Shown one piece after another: positions 36,929 to 46,917 of a DNA stretch of 64,000 nt; the stretch's first letter is position 1, and every line of letters begins with the position of its first letter. The notes below the pieces were generated by a model. The model was not told the DNA's origin, searched no databases, and saw only the letters and a program-made list of their open reading frames with translations. The stretch is from Alitibacter langaaensis DSM 22999 (GTDB taxonomy: Bacteria; Pseudomonadota; Gammaproteobacteria; Enterobacterales; Pasteurellaceae): NCBI RefSeq assembly GCF_003096995.1, contig NZ_QENU01000002.1, forward strand, positions 62,001-126,000, written 5' to 3'. The translations under genes and the position numbers were made by a program.

Positions 36929-37729
36929 ATGCATTCCGTTTCACCCGATACATGCGGCTATTGGCTTATTTCACAAGGCAGCAATATTTATTTTCCTGAT
37001 GGCAATTTACCCTTTGGTCGCGCTCAAGAATTTGGATTAACAGAACGCCAAGCCTTGCACATAGGAAAATGGGATAACGAACCTTTGTTTGTGGTGCAAG
37101 AAGAGAGCGCAGAAGTGCGTGAATGGACGCCCTTGCGCGCTTTATTATGTTTACCCGCCACGAAATTTTATTTGCTCAATCGTGGCGTAGAATTGAATCA
37201 TTTTGTGAAAACCCATCAATTTTGCGGAAAATGCGGGCATTCTATGAAAATGGCAAAGGAAGAATGGGCAATGCAATGCCAAAATGCGCAATGTGGCTAT
37301 CGTGCATACCCTGTCATTTGCCCGTCAATTATTGTCGCTGTGCGCCGTGGCACTGAAATTTTATTAGCCAATCATCTGCGCCACGCTACGCCAGACGGAC
37401 GTGGTGGCATTTACACTACCTTGGCAGGTTTTGTGGAAGTGGGCGAAACCTTTGAGCAAACGGTGGAGCGCGAAGTGTTTGAAGAAACAGGCATTAAAGT
37501 CAAAAACATCCGTTATTTTGGCAGCCAACCTTGGGCATTCCCGAATTCGCAAATGGTGGGATTTTTAGCGGATTATGACAGCGGCGAGATTGTGTTGCAA
37601 GAAACAGAAATTCATGATGCCAAATGGTTTCGCTATGATGATGAAATGCCAGAGTTGCCCCCAGAAGGCACGATTGCGTTGAAATTGATTAAGGCAACCT
37701 TAGAATTGTGCCGTCTTGCAGACAAATAG
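36929..37729 (+). CDS. nudC: NAD-capped RNA/NADH pyrophosphohydrolase NudC
   Basis: NudC hydrolyses NADH and removes NAD caps from RNA. It has 266 residues: a zinc ribbon CGKCGHSMKM...CQNAQCGY (~98-120), then the Nudix box GFVEVGETFEQTVEREVFEETGI (positions ~169-191, with the REVxEE core) and the subfamily motif SQPWAFPNS. It is next to ndh, another NADH enzyme, but on the other strand. Confidence 0.96.
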   Translation: MHSVSPDTCGYWLISQGSNIYFPDGNLPFGRAQEFGLTERQALHIGKWDNEPLFVVQEESAEVREWTPLRALLCLPATKFYLLNRGVELNHFVKTHQFCGKCGHSMKMAKEEWAMQCQNAQCGYRAYPVICPSIIVAVRRGTEILLANHLRHATPDGRGGIYTTLAGFVEVGETFEQTVEREVFEETGIKVKNIRYFGSQPWAFPNSQMVGFLADYDSGEIVLQETEIHDAKWFRYDDEMPELPPEGTIALKLIKATLELCRLADK

Positions 37730-37746
37730 CAAAATTCTCTTTATAA

Positions 37747-37796
37747 TGACCGCACTTTGATCGTGATTTTGACCGTAAAAGTGCGGTCAATTTTTT
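37747..37796 (+). terminator. Uptake-sequence dyad after nudC
   Basis: TGACCGCACTTT (37747-37758) pairs with AAAGTGCGGTCA (37778-37789), then TTTTTT. Confidence 0.85.
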
Positions 37797-37852
37797 AGAT
37801 AAAATGCGTTATTTTTAAAAATAATAATCTGAATAATTTTAAGGATAAATAA

Positions 37853-38917
37853 ATGAGCCAATTAAAAAATGATCGTTATCTTCGAGCGTTATTGCGAGAA
37901 CCCGTGGATATGACGCCCGTATGGATGATGCGTCAAGCGGGGCGTTATTTGCCAGAATATAAAGCAACACGCGCGCAAGCTGGCGATTTTATGTCGCTTT
38001 GTCGCAATGCAGATCTTGCCTGCGAAGTGACACTTCAGCCTTTGCGTCGTTACGATTTAGATGCGGCGATTTTATTTTCCGATATTTTAACCGTGCCAGA
38101 TGCGATGGGATTGGGGTTAAGTTTTGGTGCAGGCGAAGGCCCGAAATTTGAACGCCCTGTGGAAAGCCTAAGTGCGGTCAAAAATTTGCCAATTCCTGAT
38201 CCTGAACAAGAATTACAATATGTGATGAATGCGGTACGCACCATTCGCCGTGAATTAAAAGGGGAAGTGCCGTTAATTGGTTTTTCTGGCAGCCCTTGGA
38301 CGCTAGCCACTTATATGGTGGAAGGCGGTTCTAGCAAGGCGTTCACTAAAATTAAAAAAATGATGTATGCCGAGCCGCAACTCTTACACACATTGTTAGA
38401 CAAAGTTGCCGATGCCGTGATTTTGTATTTAAACGCTCAAATTAAAGCGGGTGCGCAAGCGGTGATGATTTTCGACACTTGGGGCGGCGTATTGGCTCAT
38501 CGTGATTATCTTGATTTTTCATTGCAATATATGCATAAAATCGTGGATGGCTTGATTCGTGAAAACGAAGGGCGCAAAGTCCCCGTTACCCTATTTACCA
38601 AAGGGGGCGGTTTGTGGTTGGAACAAATCGCAAATACTGGCTGCGATGCGGTGGGATTAGATTGGACCGTGAATTTAGCCACGGCGAAAGCCCAAATCGG
38701 GCATAAAGTTGCCTTGCAAGGTAATATGGATCCTTCAATATTGTATGCGCAACCAGAGCGTATTCAACAAGAAGTGCGGTCAATTTTGGCAGATTTTGGC
38801 GCAGGTTCTGGTCATGTATTCAATTTGGGGCATGGCATTCATCAAGATGTGCCCGTGGAAAGCCCGAAAGTTTTCGTTGATGCTATTCACGAATATTCAA
38901 AAGCCTATCATAAATAA
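37853..38917 (+). CDS. hemE: Uroporphyrinogen decarboxylase
   Basis: HemE converts uroporphyrinogen III to coproporphyrinogen III in heme synthesis. It has 354 residues: [16 protein letters not shown] at the start, [31 protein letters not shown] and [12 protein letters not shown] near the end. Its presence agrees with partial or full heme synthesis in this strain. It is followed by yjaG and hup, as in enteric bacteria. Confidence 0.97.
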   Translation: MSQLKNDRYLRALLREPVDMTPVWMMRQAGRYLPEYKATRAQAGDFMSLCRNADLACEVTLQPLRRYDLDAAILFSDILTVPDAMGLGLSFGAGEGPKFERPVESLSAVKNLPIPDPEQELQYVMNAVRTIRRELKGEVPLIGFSGSPWTLATYMVEGGSSKAFTKIKKMMYAEPQLLHTLLDKVADAVILYLNAQIKAGAQAVMIFDTWGGVLAHRDYLDFSLQYMHKIVDGLIRENEGRKVPVTLFTKGGGLWLEQIANTGCDAVGLDWTVNLATAKAQIGHKVALQGNMDPSILYAQPERIQQEVRSILADFGAGSGHVFNLGHGIHQDVPVESPKVFVDAIHEYSKAYHK

Positions 38918-38921
38918 TGCG

Positions 38922-38985
38922 AAACGGTTGCGAAGTTTACTGAATTATCCCTTTTGAATAAGCGTTTACGCGCAACCGTTTTTTA
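38922..38985 (+). terminator. Long-loop hairpin between hemE and yjaG
   Basis: AAACGGTTGCG (38922-38932) pairs with CGCAACCGTTT (38971-38981), followed by TTT. The 38-base loop makes it an imperfect terminator. Confidence 0.5.
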
Positions 38986-38995
38986 AGGAGCAATA

Positions 38996-39583
38996 ATGCG
39001 AAATCCCATCCACAAACGCCTTGAGCGTTTTGAAACTTGGCAAAATTTAACTTTTATGGCGTGCCTATGTGAGCGTATGTATCCCAATTATCGCCTGTTT
39101 TGCCAAGTGGCTGAACAGCCTGAAAACGCCAAAATTTATCAGAATATTCTTAATTTAGTGTGGGAATATTTGACGGTGAAAGGGGCAAAGATCAATTTTG
39201 AAACTCAGCTAGAAAAGCTAGAAAACATTATTCCCGATGTCAACGAATATACTTTCTTTGGTGTCGTGCCCGCATTAGATGCTTGTGAAGCTTTGTCGGA
39301 ATTATTGCATGCCATTATTGCTGGCGAAACACTGGAGCAAGCGATAAAAATTAGCCAAATTTCTATGCAAACTATCGCCACGCTCTTGGAAAGTGAACAA
39401 GAACGTGAATTGAGTGAAACTGATCTTAAAAGTGCGGTGGAAATTCAAGAAGAATTAGATGTGCAATGGCAAATTTATCGTACTTTGAATGAGTATGAAG
39501 AACGGGATATTGATCCTATTTTAGATCTTAAAGCTGAACTGCGAACCGCTGGAATCTCTAATATCGGTGTGGAAATTGACTAA
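38996..39583 (+). CDS. yjaG: DUF416 protein YjaG
   Basis: A 195-residue, mainly helical acidic protein (NYRLFCQVAEQPENAKIYQNILNLVWEYL; FGVVPALDACEALSELLHAI). It matches the YjaG/DUF416 family, whose function is unknown. It lies between hemE and hup, the usual neighbourhood. A good ribosome site (AAGGAG) precedes the ATG. Confidence 0.88.
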   Translation: MRNPIHKRLERFETWQNLTFMACLCERMYPNYRLFCQVAEQPENAKIYQNILNLVWEYLTVKGAKINFETQLEKLENIIPDVNEYTFFGVVPALDACEALSELLHAIIAGETLEQAIKISQISMQTIATLLESEQERELSETDLKSAVEIQEELDVQWQIYRTLNEYEERDIDPILDLKAELRTAGISNIGVEID

Positions 39584-39751
39584 TTTGTGAACAATGTCAC
39601 AAAATTTACAAAAATTTGCAGTTTTAGCACTTGGCTAAACTCTGAACTTGGATTATCCTTACCATGCTGTTTGACAGTACAATGTGTACAGGCTTTATTC
39701 CAAGCACACTTAAAACAACTTTTAAATCAAAAAACAATAGGTAATTTTATT

Positions 39752-40027
39752 ATGAATAAAACGGATTTAATCGACGCTATCGCAAGCCAAGCTGGTTTAA
39801 CGAAGAAAGATGCTAAAGCAGCATTAGAAGCAACTTTAGATGCAATTTCAGCAAGCTTGACAAAAGGTGACGCTGTGCAATTAATCGGCTTTGGTACATT
39901 CAAAGTAAACGCACGTAAAGCACGTACAGGTCGTAACCCACAAACTGGCGCAGAAATCAAAATCGCTGCATCAAAAGCACCTGCATTCGTTGCGGGTAAA
40001 GCATTAAAAGATGCCGTAAACGCATAA
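39752..40027 (+). CDS. hup: DNA-binding protein HU
   Basis: A nucleoid protein of 91 residues: [25 protein letters not shown], then [21 protein letters not shown] (the DNA-binding arm) and AAFVAGK-type ending ([15 protein letters not shown]). ATG 39752 is the family start; the longer frame from 39587 is upstream DNA. It has its own strong terminator. Confidence 0.97.
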   Translation: MNKTDLIDAIASQAGLTKKDAKAALEATLDAISASLTKGDAVQLIGFGTFKVNARKARTGRNPQTGAEIKIAASKAPAFVAGKALKDAVNA

Positions 40028-40045
40028 TTTAATTTTTCGAATTCT

Positions 40046-40077
40046 AAAACCCTGCTATGAACATAGTGGGGTTTTTT
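40046..40077 (+). terminator. hup terminator
   Basis: AAAACCC-TGCTATG stem with CATAGT-GGGGTTTT (one mismatch), then TTTT. Confidence 0.88.
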
Positions 40078-40128
40078 ATTATCTTCAAATCATAGCATTA
40101 GTATAAAGATACATAAATTTTATTTACT

Positions 40129-40200
40129 TTTCGGTTTAAATTATTATAATTCCGAACCGAAACTTAAATGTGAGCTTTGTTAATGAAACGAAACTTAAAT
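40129..40200 (+). promoter_or_regulatory. Operator-like repeats around the DeoR gene start
   Basis: TTTCGGTT (40129-40136) is an inverted copy of AACCGAAA (40155-40162). CGAAACTTAAAT occurs twice as a direct repeat (40158-40169 and 40189-40200), once on each side of the start codon. TTTCG/CGAAA cores are typical of DeoR-family operators, so autoregulation is likely. Confidence 0.5.
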
Positions 40201-40956
40201 CAGCGAAACACGCAACAGCGTCGTCATCATATTATGCAACTGTTGCAAGAACAAGGTGAAGTGAGCGTTGATCAGCTTGTACAACTTTTTGATACGTCAG
40301 AAGTAACAATTCGTAAAGATTTGACCGCACTTGAAGCAAGTGGATTTTTACTACGTCGCTATGGTGGGGCAATTTTAATGCCGCAAGACATTATCGAAGA
40401 TGAACAAGATGAACTTTCGGAACGAAAGATGGTCATAGCCAAGGCTGCGGCAGAACGCATTCGCGATCATAATCGTATTATTGTTGATAGTGGTAGCACG
40501 ACTGCAGCGTTAATTAAGCAGTTAAATCGTAAGCAGGGATTGGTGGTGATGACGAATTCCTTATCAGTGGCAACCGAATTGAGATCTTTAGAAAATGAAC
40601 CCACGCTGTTAATGACTGGTGGCACTTGGGATACCCGTTCTGAATCTTTCCAGGGCAAAGTCGCTGAGCAAGTGTTACGTTCTTATGATTTTGACCAGCT
40701 TTTTATTGGCGCTGATGGCGTAGATTTAGAGCGTGGAACCACGACATTTAATGAATTGATTGGTCTTAGCCAAGTGATGGCGGAAGTTAGCCGCGAAGTG
40801 ATCGTGATGGTGGAAAGCCAAAAAATTGGGCGAAAAATGCCTAACTTAGAATTAAATTGGCAGCAGATTGATGTATTGATTACCGATTATTTGTTGTCAG
40901 CAGAACACAAAGCAATGATTGAACAACAAAATGTTGAAGTCATCATTGCAAAATAA
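40183..40956 (+). CDS. DeoR-family transcriptional regulator upstream of glmS
   Basis: 257 residues from ATG 40183. The N-terminal DeoR helix-turn-helix has VSVDQLVQLFDTSEVTIRKDL and RRYGGA. The C-terminal sugar-phosphate sensor has IIVDSGSTTAALI, GADGVDLERG and the closing IDVLITD. The next gene is glmS on the same strand after ~150 bases, so a role in amino-sugar control is likely; DeoR-type regulators of glmS are known in other gammaproteobacteria. The effector is not known. Confidence 0.88.
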   Translation: MKRNLNQRNTQQRRHHIMQLLQEQGEVSVDQLVQLFDTSEVTIRKDLTALEASGFLLRRYGGAILMPQDIIEDEQDELSERKMVIAKAAAERIRDHNRIIVDSGSTTAALIKQLNRKQGLVVMTNSLSVATELRSLENEPTLLMTGGTWDTRSESFQGKVAEQVLRSYDFDQLFIGADGVDLERGTTTFNELIGLSQVMAEVSREVIVMVESQKIGRKMPNLELNWQQIDVLITDYLLSAEHKAMIEQQNVEVIIAK

Positions 40957-41105
40957 AATGAAATATTTAATGCGCTTATTTGGCTATTTATTTAGTCATT
41001 CAAGCAGGATATGGCAGTGCCTTTCATTAAATTTAAGGCGTGTCGAAATAAGGTTTTAACATTAAACGGTGCGTTAACCGCGCCCTATATATAAGGAAAC
41101 AAACT

Positions 41106-42938
41106 ATGTGCGGAATCGTTGGTGCAGTAGCAGAACGTAATGTGGCAGCAATCTTGGTGGACGGTTTACACCGTTTAGAATATCGTGGTTATGATTCAGC
41201 AGGCGTTGCCGTGCTTGGTCAAGATAAACATATGCAAATTGTGCGCCGTGTCGGTAAAGTAAAGGCTTTAGATGAAGCCTTAGAAGCCAATCCATTATTA
41301 GGTGGCACTGGCATTGCACACACACGTTGGGCGACTCACGGTGAACCCTCAGAAACCAATGCTCACCCGCATCGTTCAGGCAAAATTGCAGTGGTGCATA
41401 ATGGTATTATTGAAAACTACGAAGAATTGAAAGTGGTTTTGCAAGAACGTGGATATGTATTCCAATCGCAAACCGATACAGAAGTTATTGCTCACTTAGT
41501 TGAATGGGAATTTCGTAGCGCAAAAAGCTTATTAGAAGCCGTGCAAAAAACGGTTGTGCAATTGCGTGGCGCATACGGCACGGTGGTGATGAACGAAGAA
41601 GATCCTGAACGCTTAATTGTGGCCCGTTCTGGTTCACCATTGGTAATCGGCTATGGTATCGGTGAGAATTTCTTAGCGTCTGACCCATTGGCATTATTAA
41701 GTGTGACACGCCGTTTTGCTTATTTAGAAGAAGGCGATGTGGCCGAAATTACACGCACAACTGTGGATATTTATGATCGCACAGGTAACAAAGTAGAGCG
41801 TGAAATTCACGAAGGCAACTATGAAAATGATGCCGCGGACAAAGGGCAATATCGTCACTATATGCAAAAAGAAATCTTTGAACAGCCAGTTGCGATTATG
41901 AATACCTTAGATGGACGTATCAAAGATGGTCGTGTAAATATTGATGCGATTGCGCCAAATGCCGCAGAAATTTTAAGCAAAGTAGAGCATGTTCAAATCG
42001 TTGCCTGTGGTACATCATACAATGCAGGTATGGTAGCACGTTACTGGTTTGAAGCCATTGCAGGCGTGAGCTGCGATGTGGAAATTGCTTCAGAATTCCG
42101 CTACCGTAAATTTGTTACCCGTCCGAACAGCTTATTGATCACCCTTTCACAATCAGGGGAAACCGCGGATACTTTAGCCGCACTTCGCCTTGCGAAAGAA
42201 TCAGGCTATATGTCAGCAATGACGATTTGTAACGTAGCAAGTTCATCATTAGTGCGTGAATCTGATTTTGCTTTCATGACAAGAGCAGGCGTGGAGATCG
42301 GCGTGGCTTCCACAAAAGCATTTACCACACAATTAACCTGTATGTTGCTGTTAAATGCCGCAATCGGCCGCTTAAAAGGCAATTTAACCGATGAACAAGA
42401 ACATCACATTATTCAATCGTTACAACGCTTACCGGCGCAAATTGAAAGTGCATTGGTGTTCGATAAACAAATTGAAAAATTGTCTGAAGATTTTGCAGAA
42501 AAACATCATACTTTATTCTTAGGCCGTGGCGAATATTATCCAATCGCCATGGAATCTGCATTGAAATTAAAAGAAATTTCATACATTCACGCAGAAGCCT
42601 ATGCGGCAGGCGAATTAAAACACGGTCCATTGGCGTTAATTGATAGCGAAATGCCAGTGGTGGTTGTGGCACCAGAAAATGACTTGTTAGAAAAAGTGAA
42701 ATCTAATATCGAAGAAGTGCGCGCACGCGGCGGCCAATTATATGTGTTCGCAGATAGCGATGCTGGTTTCACTGATGCAGATAACTTTAAAACGATTGTC
42801 TTACCAAAAGTGGACGAAGTGACTGCGCCAATTTTCTACACCGTGCCATTACAATTATTGTCATATCACATTGCGTTAATCAAAGGCACCGATGTGGATC
42901 AACCGCGTAATCTGGCAAAAGCCGTCACCGTAGAATAA
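41106..42938 (+). CDS. glmS: Glutamine-fructose-6-phosphate aminotransferase
   Basis: GlmS makes glucosamine-6-phosphate, the entry to peptidoglycan and LPS amino sugars. It has 610 residues: Cys2 nucleophile ([12 protein letters not shown]), glutaminase loop [18 protein letters not shown], then two SIS isomerase halves ([34 protein letters not shown]) and the [11 protein letters not shown] end. ATG 41106 is fixed by Cys2. No glmS ribozyme is seen upstream. Confidence 0.98.
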   Translation: MCGIVGAVAERNVAAILVDGLHRLEYRGYDSAGVAVLGQDKHMQIVRRVGKVKALDEALEANPLLGGTGIAHTRWATHGEPSETNAHPHRSGKIAVVHNGIIENYEELKVVLQERGYVFQSQTDTEVIAHLVEWEFRSAKSLLEAVQKTVVQLRGAYGTVVMNEEDPERLIVARSGSPLVIGYGIGENFLASDPLALLSVTRRFAYLEEGDVAEITRTTVDIYDRTGNKVEREIHEGNYENDAADKGQYRHYMQKEIFEQPVAIMNTLDGRIKDGRVNIDAIAPNAAEILSKVEHVQIVACGTSYNAGMVARYWFEAIAGVSCDVEIASEFRYRKFVTRPNSLLITLSQSGETADTLAALRLAKESGYMSAMTICNVASSSLVRESDFAFMTRAGVEIGVASTKAFTTQLTCMLLLNAAIGRLKGNLTDEQEHHIIQSLQRLPAQIESALVFDKQIEKLSEDFAEKHHTLFLGRGEYYPIAMESALKLKEISYIHAEAYAAGELKHGPLALIDSEMPVVVVAPENDLLEKVKSNIEEVRARGGQLYVFADSDAGFTDADNFKTIVLPKVDEVTAPIFYTVPLQLLSYHIALIKGTDVDQPRNLAKAVTVE

Positions 42939-42959
42939 TTTAAAAATTCTTTAAAATTT

Positions 42960-43004
42960 GACCGCACTTTTCACAAAATTCAAGAAAAGTGCGGTCGTTT
43001 TTTT
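42960..43004 (+). terminator. Uptake-sequence dyad after glmS
   Basis: GACCGCACTTTT (42960-42971) pairs with AAAAGTGCGGTC (42985-42996), then G and a T-run. Confidence 0.9.
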
Positions 43005-43124
43005 GTCGGTTTTTTATTGATAATTTAACACTTTTCCCCTAAACTACGCGCCAATTTCCCCGTGAGGAAATATTTCTCTCCTTAAACTTTAAAGGTTGCC
43101 TGCGAGCAACAAAAGGATCTCAAA

Positions 43125-44330
43125 ATGACACACAACGTTGATAACTATGGCTGGAAAGCCTTACTCGGTTCTGCAGTAGGCTATGCAATGGATGGTTTCG
43201 ATCTTCTTATTCTGGGTTTTATGCTCAGCGCAATTTCTGCAGATTTAGCTTTAACGCCTGCGCAAGGTGGCTCGTTAGTGACTTGGACACTGATAGGCGC
43301 TGTCGCTGGTGGCATTATCTTTGGCGCACTTAGCGACAAATATGGACGCGTTCGTGTACTGACCTGGACAATTGTCTTATTTGCGGTGTTTACAGGATTA
43401 TGCGCGTTGGCGCAAGGCTATTGGGATTTGCTGATTTATCGTACCATTGCAGGCGTTGGCCTTGGCGGCGAATTTGGTATTGGTATGGCATTAGCCGCTG
43501 AAGCGTGGCCCGCGCGCCATCGTGCCAAAGCTTCCTCTTATGTTGCGCTAGGCTGGCAAGTTGGGGTGTTAGCGGCAGCATTGCTAACTCCACTATTATT
43601 GCCCGTGATTGGCTGGCGAGGTATGTTTTTAGTAGGAATCTTCCCTGCATTCATCGCTTGGTATCTGCGCGCCCGCTTGCATGAACCAGAAATTTTTATC
43701 CGTAAACAAGAGCAAGAAAAGCCCGCCCAATCATCATTCAAATTATTGGTGAAAGACAGCAAAACTGCCAAAGTGAGCGCGGGGATTGTGGTATTAACCT
43801 CAGTACAAAATTTTGGTTACTACGGCATTATGATTTGGCTGCCAAATTTCCTTTCTAAACAATTTGGCTTCAGTTTAACAAAATCAGGGCTTTGGACTGC
43901 GGTAACCATCTTTGGCATGATGGCAGGTATTTGGATTTTCGGACGACTTGCTGACAAGTTAGGGCGTAAACCAAGTTTCTTAATTTTCCAAGCAGGCGCA
44001 GTCATCAGCATTATTGTTTACTCGCAATTAACCGATCCGACAGCAATGTTATTTGCAGGCGCTGCACTTGGCGCATTCGTGAATGGTATGATGGGCGGAT
44101 ACGGCGCGCTGATGTCAGAAGCCTACCCAACAGAAGCGCGCGCTACCACGCAAAACGTGCTATTTAACCTTGGACGAGCTGTCGGCGGCTTCGGGCCTGT
44201 TGTCGTTGGGGCGATTGTTTCAATTTACTCATTCCAAATCGCCATCGCCTTTTTGGCGCTGATTTATGTTTTAGACATGCTAGCCACGATCTTCCTTATT
44301 CCCGAGCTGAAAGGCACAAACTTAGAATAA
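43125..44330 (+). CDS. MFS metabolite transporter
   Basis: 401 residues with 12 hydrophobic segments. MFS signatures: GALSDKYGRVRVLTW after segment 2 and FGRLADKLGRKPSF in the second half. AMDGFDLLILGFML and RTIAGVGLGGEFGIGMALAAE place it in the sialate/aromatic-acid:H+ symporter-like group. The substrate cannot be told; neighbours give no help. It is a single gene with a strong bidirectional terminator. Confidence 0.85.
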   Translation: MTHNVDNYGWKALLGSAVGYAMDGFDLLILGFMLSAISADLALTPAQGGSLVTWTLIGAVAGGIIFGALSDKYGRVRVLTWTIVLFAVFTGLCALAQGYWDLLIYRTIAGVGLGGEFGIGMALAAEAWPARHRAKASSYVALGWQVGVLAAALLTPLLLPVIGWRGMFLVGIFPAFIAWYLRARLHEPEIFIRKQEQEKPAQSSFKLLVKDSKTAKVSAGIVVLTSVQNFGYYGIMIWLPNFLSKQFGFSLTKSGLWTAVTIFGMMAGIWIFGRLADKLGRKPSFLIFQAGAVISIIVYSQLTDPTAMLFAGAALGAFVNGMMGGYGALMSEAYPTEARATTQNVLFNLGRAVGGFGPVVVGAIVSIYSFQIAIAFLALIYVLDMLATIFLIPELKGTNLE

Positions 44331-44341
44331 GGTTTACAAGC

Positions 44342-44376
44342 AATAAAAAAGCTAGATGATTTCTAGCTTTTTTATT
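44342..44376. terminator. Strong hairpin terminator after the MFS gene
   Basis: Perfect 15-bp stem (44342-44356 with 44362-44376), TGATT loop, A-run and T-run at either side. Confidence 0.92.
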
Positions 44377-44660
44377 GGATAGATGATTTGAAAAATACAG
44401 CCAAATTTGACCGCACTTTAAGATTAAAATTGGTAGCCTACACTGTGGCATAAACATAACACTTTTACGACTATTTTTAATTCGTTTAAGGCTAATCTAG
44501 TTCAACCCTTAATTATCCAATTAAATCTAACACTGCAAAAACAACCGCACTTTAAACAACTTGAGTCCTGTGCAATACAGCGTTCAATATTTAACACTCT
44601 AGTGTCTAGGATTTTTGAGGCTGATCATTCGTCAAAAGTGCGGTCAATTTTGCCAAAATT
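44377..44660. other. Gene-free stretch before the CorB-like gene end
   Basis: It contains three uptake-sequence cores (two forward-complement, one opposite near 44636) and otherwise no clear gene, RNA or regulatory structure. Confidence 0.5.
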
Positions 44661-45920
44661 TTAAAGTTTGACGACTTTGGCTTGTTTTACCATGTTGTCA
44701 GCCACTTCTAAAATGGTGACTTTTAAACCATCGATTTCAAATTCTTTGCCTTCTTCGGGAATTTCTTCGAGATATTCCAAAATCAAGCCGTTGAATGTGC
44801 GGGCATCTTCGGTGTCTAAATTCCAATCGAATAATTTGTTAATATCACGAATATTGGTTGCGCCATCAATGATGATAGAACCATCGGATTGCGGCACGAC
44901 TTCTTCTTCAATGGATGGGGCGGTAGAAGTGGTAAATTCCCCTACAATTTCTTCTAGAATATCTTCTAACGTGACTAAACCTTTGATGTCGCCATATTCA
45001 TCCACCACTAAACCAATGCGTTCTTTATTGTTGCGGAAGTTGACTAATTGTGCGGTGAGTGGCGTGCCTTCAGGGATAAAATAAATCTCATCTACCGCGC
45101 GAATTAAGGTTTCTTTGGTAAATTCATTTTTATCCAACATTAAACGATAGGCTTCGCGCACACGCAAAAAACCTAATACTTTTTCATCAAGGTTATCTTT
45201 ATAAAGCAACACACGCCCGTGCGCGGAATGATTTAATTGGCGCATAATGGCTTTCCAATCATCATCAATATCAATGCCCGAAATATCATTGCGTGGCACC
45301 ATAATATCGTCCACGGTGACTTCTGCTAAATCTAAAATAGAAAGTAGCATTTCTTGGTGTGCTGTGGGGATAAATTTACCGCTTTCATGCACAATAGAGC
45401 GTAATTCTTCCGTGCTTAAATGGTTGGCTTTTGCTTCTGTTTTTAGCCCTGTGATTTGAATCAGCCCTTTGATGATGATATTCATAAAAAACACTAATGG
45501 CGAGAATATTTTCATCAATAAAGCCAAAATATGGCTAGAGAAAAAAGCCACTTTTTCGGAGTAAAGGGCGGCGACAGTTTTAGGATAAATTTCTGAGAAC
45601 ACCAGCATTAGGAAGGTGAGTGCGCCAGTGGCAATCGCCACGCCAGCATCGCCATATAAACGCATCCCAATAATGGTGGCAATAGCTGATGCACTAATGT
45701 TGACAAGGTTGTTGCAGATAAGGATAAGACTGAGTAATTTATCGGTTTTTTTCAATAAATTTTCCGCTTTGCGTGCGCCGCTGTTGCCTTTTTCAGCGAG
45801 ATGGCGCATACGATATCGGTTTGCTGAGAGTAAACCAGTTTCAGAGCCTGAGAAATAGGCGGAAAGTACTAAACAGATAGCAAGAGAAATAAATAACGTA
45901 CTAAGGGGAATACTGTCCAA
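44661..45920 (-). CDS. CNNM/CorB-type Mg2+ (Co2+) efflux-linked membrane protein
   Basis: 419 residues: N-terminal DUF21 membrane domain (LVLSAYFSGSETGLLSANRYRMRHLAEKG, NLVNISASAIATIIG), paired CBS domains (VDDIMVPRNDISGID; GLVVDEYGDIKGLVTLEDILEEIVGEF) and a C-terminal CorC_HlyC domain (RTFNGLILEYLEEIPEEG). It matches E. coli YfjD/CorB, implicated in Mg2+/Co2+ resistance. It is adjacent to ypjD and ffh, as in E. coli. Confidence 0.9.
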   Translation of the reverse strand: MDSIPLSTLFISLAICLVLSAYFSGSETGLLSANRYRMRHLAEKGNSGARKAENLLKKTDKLLSLILICNNLVNISASAIATIIGMRLYGDAGVAIATGALTFLMLVFSEIYPKTVAALYSEKVAFFSSHILALLMKIFSPLVFFMNIIIKGLIQITGLKTEAKANHLSTEELRSIVHESGKFIPTAHQEMLLSILDLAEVTVDDIMVPRNDISGIDIDDDWKAIMRQLNHSAHGRVLLYKDNLDEKVLGFLRVREAYRLMLDKNEFTKETLIRAVDEIYFIPEGTPLTAQLVNFRNNKERIGLVVDEYGDIKGLVTLEDILEEIVGEFTTSTAPSIEEEVVPQSDGSIIIDGATNIRDINKLFDWNLDTEDARTFNGLILEYLEEIPEEGKEFEIDGLKVTILEVADNMVKQAKVVKL

Positions 45921-46033
45921 AATAGGATCCTTTCGTTAGTGAGTAAAAAAGTTGGCATTTGGTGCGTTTGTCGCACCTTGTGCCAACTCGCCATAATTTT
46001 GTTTCGTTCTCAGTGAGATTGTCCACCGAAGAA

Positions 46034-46807
46034 TTAAAGAATTTTGCTGCCAAAATAAGCAATTGTGAGCAGAATGATACCTGAAATGGTAAAAATGATC
46101 ATTCTTTTTCCACGCCAGTGCCATTTCCAATGTCCAAAGAGCAATACCCCAAATACAATCCAAGCAAAGAATGAAAATAATGCTTTATGGATATTGGTTG
46201 GTTCAAAGGCTTCCGCCAAATAGAATGCGCCAGAAATCAGAGTAATGGTGAGCAAAATTTCTCCACTTAATAGCACACGGAAAAAATGGCGTTCAACCAG
46301 CATTAATGGCGGAATATCCGCAGATGGCATAATTTTTTTCTGTTTCAGATTGCGATCAAGCCAGACAATTTGAATGCTGTACAACATCGCGATAAAACAA
46401 ACAGAATATGCCACCATTGAAAGGACAATATGGGCAAAAACGTGTTGATGTAGCTGCACCATTTGGCTTGGAATAAATTCAGCCATAATCAAATTAATGA
46501 TAGCTGCGCTATACGCGATAGGTAATAAAAATGAGATTGTGCGTACTTTCAAACACAGCGGAATGGTTGCCAAAATAGCAATGACTAAACTCAATAATGA
46601 ACTGACTTCCAGCAAGGTCATTGTCGTCCCATTTGGCGTGGTGTCTTGCCAATAATGCAGGCTTAAATAATGCAAAATCATCCCTGCAAGTGCGGTCAAT
46701 AATACGAACATTTTATTGGTTGTTGCCGTTTTCCCCCGTGCTAATGTTGGGGCAATCAGCAAAATGCTCACGCAATAACAAATCATTGAAAAAATGGCGT
46801 ATGACAT
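46034..46807 (-). CDS. ypjD: Cytochrome c assembly-like inner membrane protein YpjD
   Basis: 257 residues with about 8 hydrophobic segments. It belongs to the CcsA/CcmF-like family: LSLHYWQDTTPNG, the HQHVFAHIVLSMVAYSVCFIAMLYSIQ block and KALFSFFAWIVFGVLLFGHWKWHWRGKR with conserved His/Trp. Its role in E. coli is not clear; heme binding is possible. Same strand as the CorB-like gene, 113 bases upstream. Divergent from ffh. Confidence 0.85.
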   Translation of the reverse strand: MSYAIFSMICYCVSILLIAPTLARGKTATTNKMFVLLTALAGMILHYLSLHYWQDTTPNGTTMTLLEVSSLLSLVIAILATIPLCLKVRTISFLLPIAYSAAIINLIMAEFIPSQMVQLHQHVFAHIVLSMVAYSVCFIAMLYSIQIVWLDRNLKQKKIMPSADIPPLMLVERHFFRVLLSGEILLTITLISGAFYLAEAFEPTNIHKALFSFFAWIVFGVLLFGHWKWHWRGKRMIIFTISGIILLTIAYFGSKIL

Positions 46808-46917
46808 TCTTTTTCCTTCATTCCTGTAATTAACGGCTATTCTAAGTTAAAAATTCAAATAGGGGAAGAATTCAGGTATAATCGGCACAATTTTTCAGTT
46901 TAGAAATGAGAGAAAAT

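Noticed and set aside
40957..41105. glmS ribozyme upstream of glmS
   Set aside because: The gap is short, lacks the pseudoknot-forming core, and the ribozyme is known mainly from Gram-positive bacteria.
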